DNA from: VBDM01 sp963699535
GTDB lineage: Bacteria > Pseudomonadota > Gammaproteobacteria > Burkholderiales > SG8-39
NCBI GenBank assembly: GCA_963699535.1
Contig: CAVOUJ010000020.1
Coordinates: 124,001-188,000, forward strand
Length of the DNA: 64,000 nucleotides
Direction: 5' to 3'
Shown: one piece after another, positions 34,371 through 43,112 of the stretch
How the letters are laid out: every line of letters begins with the position of its first letter
Numbering within the stretch: position 1 is the stretch's first letter
Notes under the pieces: model-generated
Databases searched by the model: none
Seen by the model: only the letters and a program-made list of their open reading frames with translations
What the model was told of the DNA's origin: nothing
Program-made: the position numbers and the translations under genes

Positions 34371-34487
34371 CTACGTTCTCATGATCTTTCGGCCTACCTT
34401 GCGGTTCTTGATGAGACCACGTCCACCTTTCCTCTTGGAGGCTCGCCGTTTGGCCGCAGTCATACGTCCACCTCTGCTTTTCTTCAT
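34371..34487 (-). CDS. very basic small protein, 38 aa
   Basis: ATG 34487 (or 34493) follows AAGGAG by 8 nt and encodes MKKSRGGRMTAAKRRASKRK followed by GGRGLIKNRKVGRKIMRT. About 40% of residues are Lys or Arg, with no acidic residues. Such composition suggests nucleic-acid binding or a ribosome/nucleoid peptide. It sits between the nuclease remnant and a Bug receptor gene. I do not recognise it; the good ribosome site and biased composition make it more than a random frame. Confidence 0.45.
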   Translation of the reverse strand: MKKSRGGRMTAAKRRASKRKGGRGLIKNRKVGRKIMRT

Positions 34488-34647
34488 CGTCATAACTCCT
34501 TGTCTTGAATCACCCGGACTTCGGGGAATCGACGGACATTGTAAATGCAGGTCGCGCACTCGTTTGTTGGCATGCTTGCTGCGAGTCCAGCCGTAGACCT
34601 TGATACACCTGCTGAGGAAACGGAATTGGCACGACGATTGAGCGCTC

Positions 34648-35619
34648 CTAATCGGCTTTGATATTGGCGGCCCTCGCCACTGCCGTCCACTTGGCGATGT
34701 CGGCGGAAATGATCTTGCGGAATTCCTCCGGTGTGTTGCCCGACGGATCAATCGCCATGACATCCAGGCGCTCCCGAATTTCCGGCAGCTTCACCACGCG
34801 TGCCACTTCCTGCTGCAGCCGGTTGACAATCGCCGCAGGTGTGCCAGTCGGCGCGAGAAATCCAGTAAACAAGCGGATTTCGACGTCGGGGATTCCCGCC
34901 TCGGCCAACGTCGGCAGTTCCGGCCAGTTCGGGTGTCGGGTCGCTCCGGTCACGGCGAGGCCACGCGCCTTGCCACTTTTCAAAGGGCCGATCGCCGGCG
35001 GCGGGTCCATGATGGTCATCGTCACCTGGCCCGACATGACGGCGTTAACCGATTCACCGCTGCTCTTGTAGGGAATGTGGGTGAATTTCGTCCCGGTCTT
35101 CTGGTTGAACAGCTCGGCGGCAAGCTGGAAGGGCGTGGCGCTCGCCCCGAAGTTGGATTTTTCTGGGTTCGCCTTGGCCCAAGCGATCAACTCCTTCACC
35201 GAGTGGATGGGAAGAGTTGAACTCACCACCAGGATCAGGGGGAATGACCCGATGATCGAGATCGGCGCGAAATCGCGCAGGGGATCATAGGAGAGCTTGG
35301 AGTAAAGCGCCGGATTCATCGTCATTGGGCCGCTCGGGCCCATCAGCAGCGTGTACCCGTCGGGGGTGGCCCGGGCGACAATCTCGCAGCCGATGATCCC
35401 TTGAGCGCCCGGCCGGTTCTCCACGATCACCGGCTGCCCCAGGCCGTCTGACATTTTCGGCGTGAGCACGCGCACGATGATGTCGTTGCCGCCGCCGGCG
35501 GCGTAGCCGACGACGATACGAATCGGCTTGCTGGGGAAGCTCTCCTGGCTCTGAGCGGGCAGGCCGAACGAAAACGCGAGAACAAAATAGGACGCCCTTG
35601 CTAGATGTTTCAGTTTCAT
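34648..35619 (-). CDS. Bug/TctC family substrate-binding protein
   Basis: The protein has 323 residues with signal peptide MKLKHLARASYFVLAFSFGLPAQS. Bug motifs are FPSKPIRIVVGYAAGGGNDIIVRVL, VIVENRPGAQGIIG, ATPDGYTLLMGPSGPMTMNPALY and LPTLAEAGIPDVEIRLFTGFLAPTGTP. It is the third orphan receptor of this class in the window. The tRNA-Glu gene lies downstream of its start, on the right side. No transport membrane components are adjacent. Confidence 0.9.
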   Translation of the reverse strand: MKLKHLARASYFVLAFSFGLPAQSQESFPSKPIRIVVGYAAGGGNDIIVRVLTPKMSDGLGQPVIVENRPGAQGIIGCEIVARATPDGYTLLMGPSGPMTMNPALYSKLSYDPLRDFAPISIIGSFPLILVVSSTLPIHSVKELIAWAKANPEKSNFGASATPFQLAAELFNQKTGTKFTHIPYKSSGESVNAVMSGQVTMTIMDPPPAIGPLKSGKARGLAVTGATRHPNWPELPTLAEAGIPDVEIRLFTGFLAPTGTPAAIVNRLQQEVARVVKLPEIRERLDVMAIDPSGNTPEEFRKIISADIAKWTAVARAANIKAD

Positions 35620-35738
35620 GAAATACCCTGCTTCGGTGGTTTCTCAACTTATCTCAAATTTCAATGTTCAGCTTCAGGTGGACGTATCAAGGTATACCTG
35701 TTACGTGAGGTCGGCCAGCGCGGGAGGTTCTATCGGTA

Positions 35739-35814
35739 TGGCGTCCCCAAGGGGATTCGAACCCCTGTTACCGCCGTGAAAGGGCGATGTCCTAGGCCTC
35801 TAGACGATGGGGAC
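35739..35814 (-). tRNA. tRNA-Glu (TTC)
   Basis: A 76-nt cloverleaf on the minus strand starts GTCCCCATCGTCTAGAGG, has anticodon loop CTTTCAC (anticodon TTC), T-loop TTCGAAT and encoded CCA. It is 37 bp downstream of tRNA-Ala and the two probably share one transcript that begins at the 3' end of gltX. Confidence 0.96.
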
Positions 35815-35851
35815 CCGAAGGACTATTACGACACCGGCCCGCAGGCCGGTC

Positions 35852-35927
<76 letters not shown>

Positions 35928-35939
35928 ACAAGGGCGCGG

Positions 35940-35945
35940 ATTATA
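35940..35945 (-). promoter_or_regulatory. -10 box of the tRNA-Ala/tRNA-Glu transcript
   Basis: A perfect TATAAT on the minus strand lies 12 nt upstream of tRNA-Ala, directly abutting the stop codon of gltX. The -35 region falls inside gltX and is weak (TTCAGG-like). Confidence 0.5.
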
Positions 35946-37346
35946 TCACGCGCCAAAGTGCTCCTGAAGCCGCTCCAGCACCCGCTTCTTCCCCGCCACC
36001 GCGAGCATCGGCCCCAGATTTGGCGTTTGCGCCCGGCCGAATACGATCACGCGCAGCGGCATCGCGATCTTCGGCAGTTTGAGTTTGTGCCTGTCGATCA
36101 CCGACTGGATCGCACTCATGACGGACTCGCTGCGCCAGTCCTCGATCTTGGAGAATTGTGCCGCAAGCTCCTTGAGCGCGGGCCGGACCTCATCGGTAAT
36201 GCTCTGGTCCAGCTGCTCACGCGTGGGCCTGCCCTCGCTGTAGAACATCATCGCCTGCTCGGCAAGCTGGTTGATCGTCTCCGAACGCTCCTTGAACAAG
36301 GCGACGACCGCCGAGAGATCCGGTCCGGAGCTCAACTTTCCACCATCGTCCTCGACGCGCGGTGCGGCGAGATTCGCCAGATCCGCATCCGAACGCTGCC
36401 TGAGATACTGGTGATTCAGCCAGCGAAGCTTCTCGGGATTGAACTGCGCTGCCGAGCGGCTCACGTGCGCCAGGTCGAACCACTCGACGAACCGATCCTT
36501 CGAGAAGATTTCCTCGTCTCCGTGCGACCAGCCCAGCCGCGCGAGGTAGTTGACGAGCGCCTCGGGAAGATAGCCGTCCTCGTGGTACTGCATGACGCTC
36601 ACCGCGCCGTGGCGCTTGGAGAGGCGCTCGCCGTCCGGACCGAGGATCATCGGCACGTGCGCGAATTTCGGCAGCTCTGCGCCCATCGCCCGGAAGATGT
36701 TGACCTGGCGCGGCGTGTTGTTGACGTGGTCGTCGCCGCGAATCACGTGCGAGATGTTCATGTCCAGGTCGTCCACGACCACGCCGAAGTTGTAGGTGGG
36801 AACGCCGTCGGAACGCAGCAGCACGAGGTCGTCGAGCTCGGCATTGCCGATCGTGATCGGCCCCTTGATGAGGTCGTTGAACGAGACTTCGCCATCGTCG
36901 GGATTGCGGAAGCGCACGACGGGCGGCCGGCCTGCCGGCGGCACGAGGCCTGCCGCCTTGGCGCGCTCGGGACGCCAGCGGCCGTCGTAGCGCGGCTTCT
37001 CGCCGCGCGCTCGCTGTCGCTCGCGCATCGCATCCAGTTCTTCCCTGGTCGCCCAGCAGCGGTAGGCCTTCCCCTGCGAGATCAGCATCTCCGCGACTTC
37101 TCTGTAGCGGGAAAGACGCTTCATCTGGAAAAAGGGACCTTCGTCCCAGTCGAGCCCGAGCCAGCGCATGGCGTCGAGGATCGCCTGCACCGACGCTTCG
37201 GTCGAGCGCTCGAGATCGGTGTCCTCGATGCGCAGGATGAACTGGCCGCCGTGACTCCGGGCGTACGCCCAGGAGAATAGCGCCGTCCGCGCCCCCCCGA
37301 TATGGAGGTAGCCCGTCGGGCTCGGTGCGAAGCGGGTTCGGATCAT
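35946..37346 (-). CDS. gltX: glutamyl-tRNA synthetase
   Basis: The protein has 466 residues, the normal length. ATG 37346 begins MIRTRFAPSPTGYLHIGGARTALF, the class I HIGH signature. The KMSKS equivalent is ERLSKRHGAVSVMQYHEDGYLPEALVNYLARLGWSHGD. HVIRGDDHVNNTPRQ is the conserved glutamate/tRNA acceptor region. The C-terminal anticodon-binding domain ends LQEHFGA. It charges tRNA-Glu for translation and tetrapyrrole synthesis. The gene for its own substrate, tRNA-Glu, lies just downstream on the same strand. An upstream in-frame codon adds seven residues but does not match the family start. Confidence 0.97.
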   Translation of the reverse strand: MIRTRFAPSPTGYLHIGGARTALFSWAYARSHGGQFILRIEDTDLERSTEASVQAILDAMRWLGLDWDEGPFFQMKRLSRYREVAEMLISQGKAYRCWATREELDAMRERQRARGEKPRYDGRWRPERAKAAGLVPPAGRPPVVRFRNPDDGEVSFNDLIKGPITIGNAELDDLVLLRSDGVPTYNFGVVVDDLDMNISHVIRGDDHVNNTPRQVNIFRAMGAELPKFAHVPMILGPDGERLSKRHGAVSVMQYHEDGYLPEALVNYLARLGWSHGDEEIFSKDRFVEWFDLAHVSRSAAQFNPEKLRWLNHQYLRQRSDADLANLAAPRVEDDGGKLSSGPDLSAVVALFKERSETINQLAEQAMMFYSEGRPTREQLDQSITDEVRPALKELAAQFSKIEDWRSESVMSAIQSVIDRHKLKLPKIAMPLRVIVFGRAQTPNLGPMLAVAGKKRVLERLQEHFGA

Positions 37347-37428
37347 GGCGGCGGGAAATCGCCGCATTCTACGTGACGGCGCGGGACGCCGCCGCCGGCA
37401 CGACGGCTTTGCTAGAATTCTCTCGTTC

Positions 37429-37503
37429 GGGCGGTTAGCTCAGCGGTAGAGCACTCCCCTCACACGGGAGGGGCCACTGGTTCGATCCCAGTACCGCCCA
37501 CCA
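37429..37503 (+). tRNA. tRNA-Val (CAC)
   Basis: A 75-nt cloverleaf starts GGGCGGTTAGCTCAGC, has anticodon loop CTCACAC (anticodon CAC), T-loop TTCGATC and encoded CCA. A TAGAAT -10-like box at 37413-37418 lies 10 nt upstream. Confidence 0.96.
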
Positions 37504-37510
37504 TCTCGGC

Positions 37511-38305
37511 TCAGTGGTCTCCCGTGCCGTGCAACAGCGCGAGCAGTTCGCGCTGACGATCCCCGAACCCGCTTTCGATGGCGTGCGGCAGGTCCGCAGG
37601 AGGCAGCGCCTTGCTCCAGAACCAGCCCTGGCCGTAGTCGACGCCGGCTGCGTGAAGGAAGAACGCCTGCGCGGCGGTCTCCACCCCTTCGGCCACGGTT
37701 CGCGCCCGCAACACGTTGGCGAGCGCGACGATCCCCCGAACCAGGCGGTCGGCGGTCGGGTCCTTCATCAGATGCTCGATCTGCGAGCGGTCGATCTTGA
37801 GAACGTCGAACGTTTGCCCGAGCAGTTGCGCGAGGCCGCTGTGCCCGGTGCCGAAGTCGTCCATCGCGACCCTGACGTGGAGCTTGCGGGCGGCATCGAG
37901 CGCGGCGCGCCCCACGTCGGAGAGCGCCTGCCGCTCGGTGACCTCGCACACCAGCCGGTTGAGGGATGCCGTCAGACCGAGCTCATTGATCATCTCGAAG
38001 ATCTTTCCGTTGCCGAGCATGACCGGCGGGACATTGATGCTCACGTAGAAGTCGCGATAGCGCGCGAACAACGGTTCCATGTCGCGTTGAATCGCGGCCA
38101 TGAGCTGTCGCATCAATCGATCGAGATGGGCCGGATCGCTCTCGATCCCCTCGATGATCGGCCCGATCGAACGCGGCGGGCCTTCGTCTTCCGCGATCCG
38201 GGCAAGCATCTCGAACCCGACCACGGAGCCGGAGCCCAGATCCACGATGGGCTGATAGTACGCGATGACGCGGTCCAGCAGCTTCCCGAGGTTCTGTTCC
38301 TTCAC
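37511..38305 (-). CDS. stand-alone EAL-domain c-di-GMP phosphodiesterase
   Basis: The protein has 264 residues and a GTG start. It is one EAL domain without a sensor or membrane helix. The signature reads FEML, so the EAL triad is E-M-L, but the metal-binding Glu remains. Other active-site residues are present: the Asn in VSINVPP, the Glu in CEVTERQ, the Asp pair in AMDDFGTGHSGL, the Lys in LKIDRSQ, AEGVET and GQGWFWSKAL. It should therefore be an active phosphodiesterase degrading c-di-GMP to pGpG. It is convergent with tRNA-Val and is followed upstream by a periplasmic-protein gene. Confidence 0.88.
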   Translation of the reverse strand: MKEQNLGKLLDRVIAYYQPIVDLGSGSVVGFEMLARIAEDEGPPRSIGPIIEGIESDPAHLDRLMRQLMAAIQRDMEPLFARYRDFYVSINVPPVMLGNGKIFEMINELGLTASLNRLVCEVTERQALSDVGRAALDAARKLHVRVAMDDFGTGHSGLAQLLGQTFDVLKIDRSQIEHLMKDPTADRLVRGIVALANVLRARTVAEGVETAAQAFFLHAAGVDYGQGWFWSKALPPADLPHAIESGFGDRQRELLALLHGTGDH

Positions 38306-38342
38306 CGTTTCACGCCTCTGGCGCGAGACGCCGGCCCGCCCC

Positions 38343-38810
38343 TTATTGAACCAGGGGAATATTCGCCGCGAGCTCGTACTTGATCACCGCGCGGATCTTG
38401 TTCTCGACCTGCATGTAGCGCGCGACTTTGATACCCGGGATAACCTTCTCGAGCTTTGGCACGTAGGAACGCTTGAGTTTCAACTCGGCATCCTCCACCG
38501 CCAGCATCTCGCTTACCAGTTTCTTGGCCGTTTCGTTGGGGACTGAGCCCTTGTTGTACTCGGTCGCGTAATTCTTGATCAGCGCGCCGAGCTGTTGGTT
38601 GATCTTTTGCAGGTCCGCCTGGTAAGCGTCGTACACCGGCCAGAAGTTCTTCGCTTCGGAATCGGTCAACTGCATGTTGGCGGCGACGACGAGCTTCTTG
38701 TCCGCCCTGACCTTGTCCGCGAGGATCTGCATGTCGGACGCCGTCTGGGCGGCGGCGGGCAGCGCGATGAGTGCGGCGAAAGCGAGCAGGACGATTTGAA
38801 CGAGTTTCAT
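38343..38810 (-). CDS. periplasmic helical protein, Spy/CpxP-like in layout
   Basis: The protein has 155 residues with signal peptide MKLVQIVLLAFAALIALPAAAQ. The mature protein is almost entirely helical and charged (LTDSEAKNFWPVYDAYQADLQKINQQL, VEDAELKLKRSYVPKLEKVIPGIKVARYMQVENKIRAVI). The pattern LT-x-x-E-x-x-x-F followed by long helices resembles the Spy/CpxP class of periplasmic chaperones, but the LTxxQ repeat is not exact. I would call it a conserved periplasmic protein. It is 38 bp downstream of the barrel gene and could be part of that operon. Confidence 0.65.
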   Translation of the reverse strand: MKLVQIVLLAFAALIALPAAAQTASDMQILADKVRADKKLVVAANMQLTDSEAKNFWPVYDAYQADLQKINQQLGALIKNYATEYNKGSVPNETAKKLVSEMLAVEDAELKLKRSYVPKLEKVIPGIKVARYMQVENKIRAVIKYELAANIPLVQ

Positions 38811-38847
38811 GGATACTTCTCCTTATGTTGACGTCACAATTTAGAAT

Positions 38848-39633
38848 TTAGAATCGGATTCCCAGCCCAAGGTAGAGACCGCTGTTTGCCATGTCGTAGC
38901 GAAACCCGTCCTTGTCGTAGTCTACGCTGATATAGCGGTAGCCGAACTTACCCGCAGAACGTCTTCGAAAACTCGATAGTTCACGCCCACGGCGGCCTGC
39001 CACGTGAAGTCGGAGCCGACGCCGAAACCGCCGATGTCCCCATAGCCGACGAGCGTCCAGTGCTCGGCAATCGGGTGCTGGATGCGCACGCCGACGTAGG
39101 GGTCCACCCAGTCCTTGCTTGCGCCCTGCTCCACGGTTCCCGTCTGGGCAAAGAAACTTCCCTCGATCCTGGCATTGGCTTCGATCTTCGAATAGCGCAT
39201 CCCGCCGATCACATCGAGCGGCGCGCGACCTTCTCGAACCCGGTACGCGACCGCCGCCGCGTACAGGGTCTGCCTCATCTCCAATTCCGCGCTCGCCGAA
39301 GCCGTCACCAGGCCCGGTGCGGCTGGCCGTCCCCGAATCGGAGAGCTTCATGTAGATCGCGTCGAACAGCAGACCGAAGCGACCTTGCCTTGCCTCGAAC
39401 GCTCCCATCAGCCCGGCGTCGAGGTTCTTGAGGATGTCCGAGAAGCTCATGTTGACGTTTATCGCCGGCAGCGGACCGGATCCGACCTCGCCGCTCATCC
39501 CCGCACCCCAGATATAGGGTGTGAACTCGAAGGTCCAGCCGCCGCCGGGCCCATCTGCCGCCCGCGCTGCTGTCGAGACAAAGTCGAAAGTCGCGAGGAT
39601 CGCTGCCCCGAGAACTAAGGCTTTCACTTTCAC
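38848..39633 (-). CDS. outer-membrane beta-barrel protein, two compensating frameshifts
   Basis: The GTG at 39633 (its GTGA overlaps the stop of the DUF2950 gene, GGAG 8 nt upstream) begins KVKALVLGAAILATFDFVSTAARA, a signal peptide. WTFEFTPYIWGAGMSGEVG opens the barrel, and GYRYISVDYDKDGFRYDMANSGLYLGLGIRF closes it with a C-terminal Phe. The middle (residues about 105-220) is in another frame (LDVIGGMRYSKIEANARIEGSFFAQ, DPYVGVRIQHPIAEHWTLVGYGDIGGFG). One extra base near 39312 and one missing base near 38960 account for it, and total length stays divisible by three. It resembles the YIWG-type barrels found near DUF2950/DUF3300 genes. Confidence 0.72.
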   Translation of the reverse strand: MKVKALVLGAAILATFDFVSTAARAADGPGGGWTFEFTPYIWGAGMSGEVGSGPLPAINVNMSFSDILKNLDAGLMGAFEARQGRFGLLFDAIYMKLSDSGTASRTGPGDGFGERGIGDEADPVRGGGRVPGSRRSRAARCDRRDALFEDRSQCQDRGKFLCPDGNRGAGRKQGLGGPLRRRAHPAPDCRALDARRLWGHRRFRRRLRLHVAGRRGRELSSFRRRSAGKFGYRYISVDYDKDGFRYDMANSGLYLGLGIRF

Positions 39634-40595
39634 GATCGTCGCTCCGTCAGGACTAGAGCCGCTTCCAGCTCTTGTCCGGGTTGAATCGTCGTGATCTTCT
39701 GCACCGCGGCCGCGGTGTCCGGCCCGAGGTCCTTCTCGTACACGACGCCGCCGTGATTGACGATGAAGGTCATGACGCCGGAGTTGCCGTAGGAAGCCGG
39801 CCATGCGACCAGTGCGAACCCGCCGATCATCCTGCCCTGCGCGATGTATTCGTAGGCGCCGCCGGGAGCGTCGGCCCCCTGCCCCCTGAGGATGCGGTAG
39901 CGATAGCCGTGGTACGGAACCGGCAAACTGCTGTCGCCCTTCGTGTAGCCCTCAGCCTTCGCGCTGGCAAACAAGGGCCCGAGCGGACTCGGCTTCTCGC
40001 CGGCTTGGGTCGGAAAGTAGAGCCCGTCGCGCTTGCCTGGCGCGCTGGCGAATTTCTGCGCGTAGTGCAGCAGCTTGTCGCCTTGCGGATTGCGCAAGTA
40101 GTACTCGCGCTGCGCGTCCACGTATGCGAGCATCGCCTGCACCGCCGAGAGCTCGTTGCGGCCGATTCTCCGGTTGAGAATCTCCTCCTGGCCTTGTCTT
40201 GCGTCGAATCGCCAGCCCGCAGCGTCTTTCACGATGGGAATGGGGAACGGCCATGAGTCCTTGCCGACGCTGAGCACCGCCTTCGCATCGCCGGATTTGT
40301 CCAGCCTGTTGGCCTCGTTGTACGCCCGGAGAAAGCGCTCGCGGCTCGCTTTGTCGGCGACGGCATCACCGGACTGGACGATCTTCCCGGATCCGGGTCC
40401 GAGGACATCCAGCATCGCCTTGGCGTCTCCTGACTCCAGCGCCGCAACGAGCGCCCCCGCGGCGTCCTCCGGCGAGGCAAACGTCTTCTGCCTCGTTCCT
40501 TCCGCGGATTGTGCCGTGCCCGCTGCGGCCATCCCCATGACGAGGAGCACAGCGAACAAAGCGCGATGGATAACCGCAAAGCGATCTGATCTCAT
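39630..40595 (-). CDS. DUF2950 family periplasmic protein
   Basis: The protein has 321 residues with a signal peptide (ALFAVLLVMGMAAAGTAQS). DUF2950 features are QKTFASPEDAAGALVAALESGD, LNRRIGRNELSAVQAMLAYVDAQREYY, PLPYHGYRYRILRGQG-like VPYHGYRYRILRGQG, and GGFALVAWPASYGNSGVMTFIVNHGGVVYEKDLGPDT. ATG 40595 overlaps the corrected stop of the DUF3300 gene (ATGA), and its own stop overlaps the GTG of the barrel gene. Genes DUF3300 and DUF2950 commonly occur as a pair; their function is unknown. They are exported proteins with no catalytic motif that I can see. Confidence 0.88.
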   Translation of the reverse strand: MRSDRFAVIHRALFAVLLVMGMAAAGTAQSAEGTRQKTFASPEDAAGALVAALESGDAKAMLDVLGPGSGKIVQSGDAVADKASRERFLRAYNEANRLDKSGDAKAVLSVGKDSWPFPIPIVKDAAGWRFDARQGQEEILNRRIGRNELSAVQAMLAYVDAQREYYLRNPQGDKLLHYAQKFASAPGKRDGLYFPTQAGEKPSPLGPLFASAKAEGYTKGDSSLPVPYHGYRYRILRGQGADAPGGAYEYIAQGRMIGGFALVAWPASYGNSGVMTFIVNHGGVVYEKDLGPDTAAAVQKITTIQPGQELEAALVLTERRS

Positions 40596-41745
40596 CTGCC
40601 CCTTCCGCCACCGCCGCCGCCCGCACGACCACCGCCGCCGCCCGCACGGGCTTGGCCCGCTGCGCTCGCCCGGCTCGAGGCGCCGCGGCTGCTGTAGTCG
40701 CGCGTCTGGCCGCCGCGGCCGACGCCGTCGAACGCATCCGCCTGGCGGCCGCCGGACCTGTCGAGCCCGCGATCGCCCGCCGGCCGCCTCGCGCGGATCC
40801 TCTCCGCATGAGCCGGTCGGCATCGCCGCGCGCGGTGTCCTGCCGGCCCGCGTCCCCGCGGCCGCGGTAGGATTCGCGCGAGTCCACGCCCGGCCGCTGG
40901 CCCTCTCCGAATTTCTGCCGGCTCGCCTGGTCGCGGTACTCGACGCCCTTGCGGTGCTCGGGCCTGTGTTGCCAGTCGCCGGTCTTGATATCGGTCCGGT
41001 TGAAGTTGTTGTAGTTGTTGTGGTTGATATAGACGTTTCCCCCGCCCCAATGACACCCGCCCCACAAGGCCGAGCCGACGATGATTCCCACCGAGAAGGA
41101 AAAGAAGACGCCTCCGGGCGGGTAACTTGGCGGATAGTAGTAATAGGGCGGATACGCCGGGTAGGGCCACGGGCCGTACACGACCATCGGGTTATAGACG
41201 GGAACGTAGACCACCTGCGGGTTCGCCGGCTCGATCTTGATGACCGTGGTTCCGCCCTCCTGCTCGGTCGTGACCTTCTGCTCCTTCCCCGACGCGAGAT
41301 TCCCCGCCGCCTGCGCCTTCGCGCGCAGCCGCTGGATGGCGGCCATCACGTCCTTCTGCTGGCCGAGGAACGCGTCGCCCAGTCTTTGCGTCATGTCGAG
41401 CTTTTCGTTCAGCATCGTCAGGACCTGCGGAAAGGCAGTCAGGGACTTCACGCTCGGGTCCCAGGGCTGCTTCTGCATCGCGTCCTCGAGCGCCTTCTCC
41501 TTCACGTCGGGATTCGCCTTCGACCAGCGCGCTGCCTGCACGATTTCCAGCGGATAAGTCGAAGCCATGAGGATTTGCGCGACCAGCGCGTCCGGATAGA
41601 GCGCGACAGGCGCGACCAGCTGCTCGAGCTCTTCGGTCTTGAATGGCGCAGGCTGGACCGGGTCCTGCGCGCGCAGCGACAACGGCAGCGTCGCCAAGGC
41701 TGCGAGGATCCATGCCGAGAAAGCACGCGTCAGGATGCGGGTCAT
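40592..41745 (-). CDS. DUF3300 family exported protein, one apparent frameshift
   Basis: The product of about 384 residues starts MTRILTRAFSAWILAALATLPLSLRAQ. The conserved core is FKTEELEQLVAPVALYPDALVAQILMASTYPLEIVQAARW, VKSLTAFPQVLTMLNEKLDMTQRLGDAFL and VVYVPVYNPMVVYGPWPYPAYPPYYY, followed by a Gly/Arg/Ser-rich tail. In the literal frame the tail runs on into the next gene. A one-base change near 40790 gives DRGLDRSGGRQADAFDG and a tail ending in GGGGGGRGR with a stop at 40592, which forms an ATGA overlap with the DUF2950 start. That fit supports the correction. The protein is secreted, and the low-complexity tail resembles those of wall- or RNA-binding proteins. Confidence 0.85.
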
Positions 41746-41813
41746 GTGTATCCGCCCGGGAAGCATTGTGGCATACGGAGCGAGCCCGTTCCTCAGAGTT
41801 CGTCCAGCCCCTC

Positions 41814-43013
41814 TCACGGCGGGTCAGTGCGCCAGCTGGTCGGGTCAGCTCCCATCTTCTCTCCCAGGTCGGCCAACTCATTCATCACTTCCGCCTCGAA
41901 AGTGCCGGGCTTGGGCGGTACCCAGTAGTCCGGTACGGCCATGACGCGAACCTCCACGTCCAGCCGGTGCTTAAGACGCGCGATCTCCGCCATCGCATAG
42001 AGATGACGCATGGAGTTGACGGTGGAGGTCTGCGTGGCCATGATCGTGGCGCGGCTCATGATGTCGGGCCAGCGCTCCCGCGTCACCTGCGGCGGGAACC
42101 GGAACTGGTTGTTGAAAATAACCCAATACCGCAATCGCGGCATCGGCAACTTCGGATGCTTTGCGGCCCATTGCGCGGGAATGCTCTCGTCTTCTCGTAC
42201 GCGCGCGCGGTAGAGAATGTTGCCGGTGATCGCGCCGTCAACATAGAGGTAGTCCCCGATGCTCCGCGCCGGAAAGATGGCGGGGATGCCCGCGCTCGCC
42301 AGCAGAATTCTGTACACGTGCTCCTCATTTTGACCGGCGAGCGCTGTCTTGGCCTCGGCGACGATGTCCCAGGCGCGCATGTCGCCCAAGTCTATGTTCG
42401 TGGTGTTGACGATGAGGCTGCGGCCCGTGGCCCCTTCCGCGACGATTCGCTCCAGCAGCCCGCGATCCAGGACTACGCGCATTTCACGCTCGAGACCGGG
42501 CAAGGCGAAGAACGAGGGGTTGTTCGGCAGGAAGAACAGCAGCCCGCGCGATGCCGTCCAGTCCTTCTGGGGATTGCGGTACAGCTTGACGATGCGCTCG
42601 ATCGATTCGTCGTCGCCCAGGAAGGCGAACGGCGCGATCATCGCTCCCGTGCTGACACCGGTGACCACATCGAATTGCGGCCTCGCCAGCTCGCCTGTAA
42701 CGCGGCCCCACCCTTTGAGCACCCCCGCACCGAACGCGCCCCAGTCCCCGCCCCCGGAAATGACCAGCAAGTCGATGGTCGCAGGCTTCCCTCCAGGGTT
42801 TTTCGAAGCGGCGGCTGCTTTCGCCTCGATGCGCTCCAAAAACACCGGCAAGAGCTCGCTGGCAGCTTTCTCGCGCCCCGCATCTTCGACCTGGCGAGCG
42901 GCGAGAAGCTCCCCGAGGTTTCGGTCCGGCCGCGCCGTTGAAGCGCAACCTGCGGCCAGCACACTGCAGGCGATCGCCGACACGAGGAGCATCGTTCCAT
43001 TCGTTTGTTTCAT
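41814..43013 (-). CDS. patatin-like phospholipase lipoprotein
   Basis: The protein has 399 residues with lipoprotein signal MKQTNGTMLLVSAIACSVLAAGC. Patatin motifs are complete: LLVISGGGDWGAFGAGVLKGW (oxyanion loop), VVTGVSTGAMIAPFAFLG (G-x-S-x-G nucleophile) and YLYVDGAITGN (D-G-A/G catalytic Asp). It would be an envelope acyl hydrolase. It is upstream of the DUF3300 operon on the same strand, 68 bp away. This is the third patatin-fold protein in the window, and the three belong to different subtypes (one type Vd autotransporter, two lipoproteins). Confidence 0.87.
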   Translation of the reverse strand: MKQTNGTMLLVSAIACSVLAAGCASTARPDRNLGELLAARQVEDAGREKAASELLPVFLERIEAKAAAASKNPGGKPATIDLLVISGGGDWGAFGAGVLKGWGRVTGELARPQFDVVTGVSTGAMIAPFAFLGDDESIERIVKLYRNPQKDWTASRGLLFFLPNNPSFFALPGLEREMRVVLDRGLLERIVAEGATGRSLIVNTTNIDLGDMRAWDIVAEAKTALAGQNEEHVYRILLASAGIPAIFPARSIGDYLYVDGAITGNILYRARVREDESIPAQWAAKHPKLPMPRLRYWVIFNNQFRFPPQVTRERWPDIMSRATIMATQTSTVNSMRHLYAMAEIARLKHRLDVEVRVMAVPDYWVPPKPGTFEAEVMNELADLGEKMGADPTSWRTDPP

Positions 43014-43112
43014 CGGACACCCTCACTCACTTCATGTGCTTGACGCGCGAGCCGGATAGATAGTATCCGACGGGAAAAGGCCACCGGCACACGGCATGGG
43101 CTTGGGTCCCGT

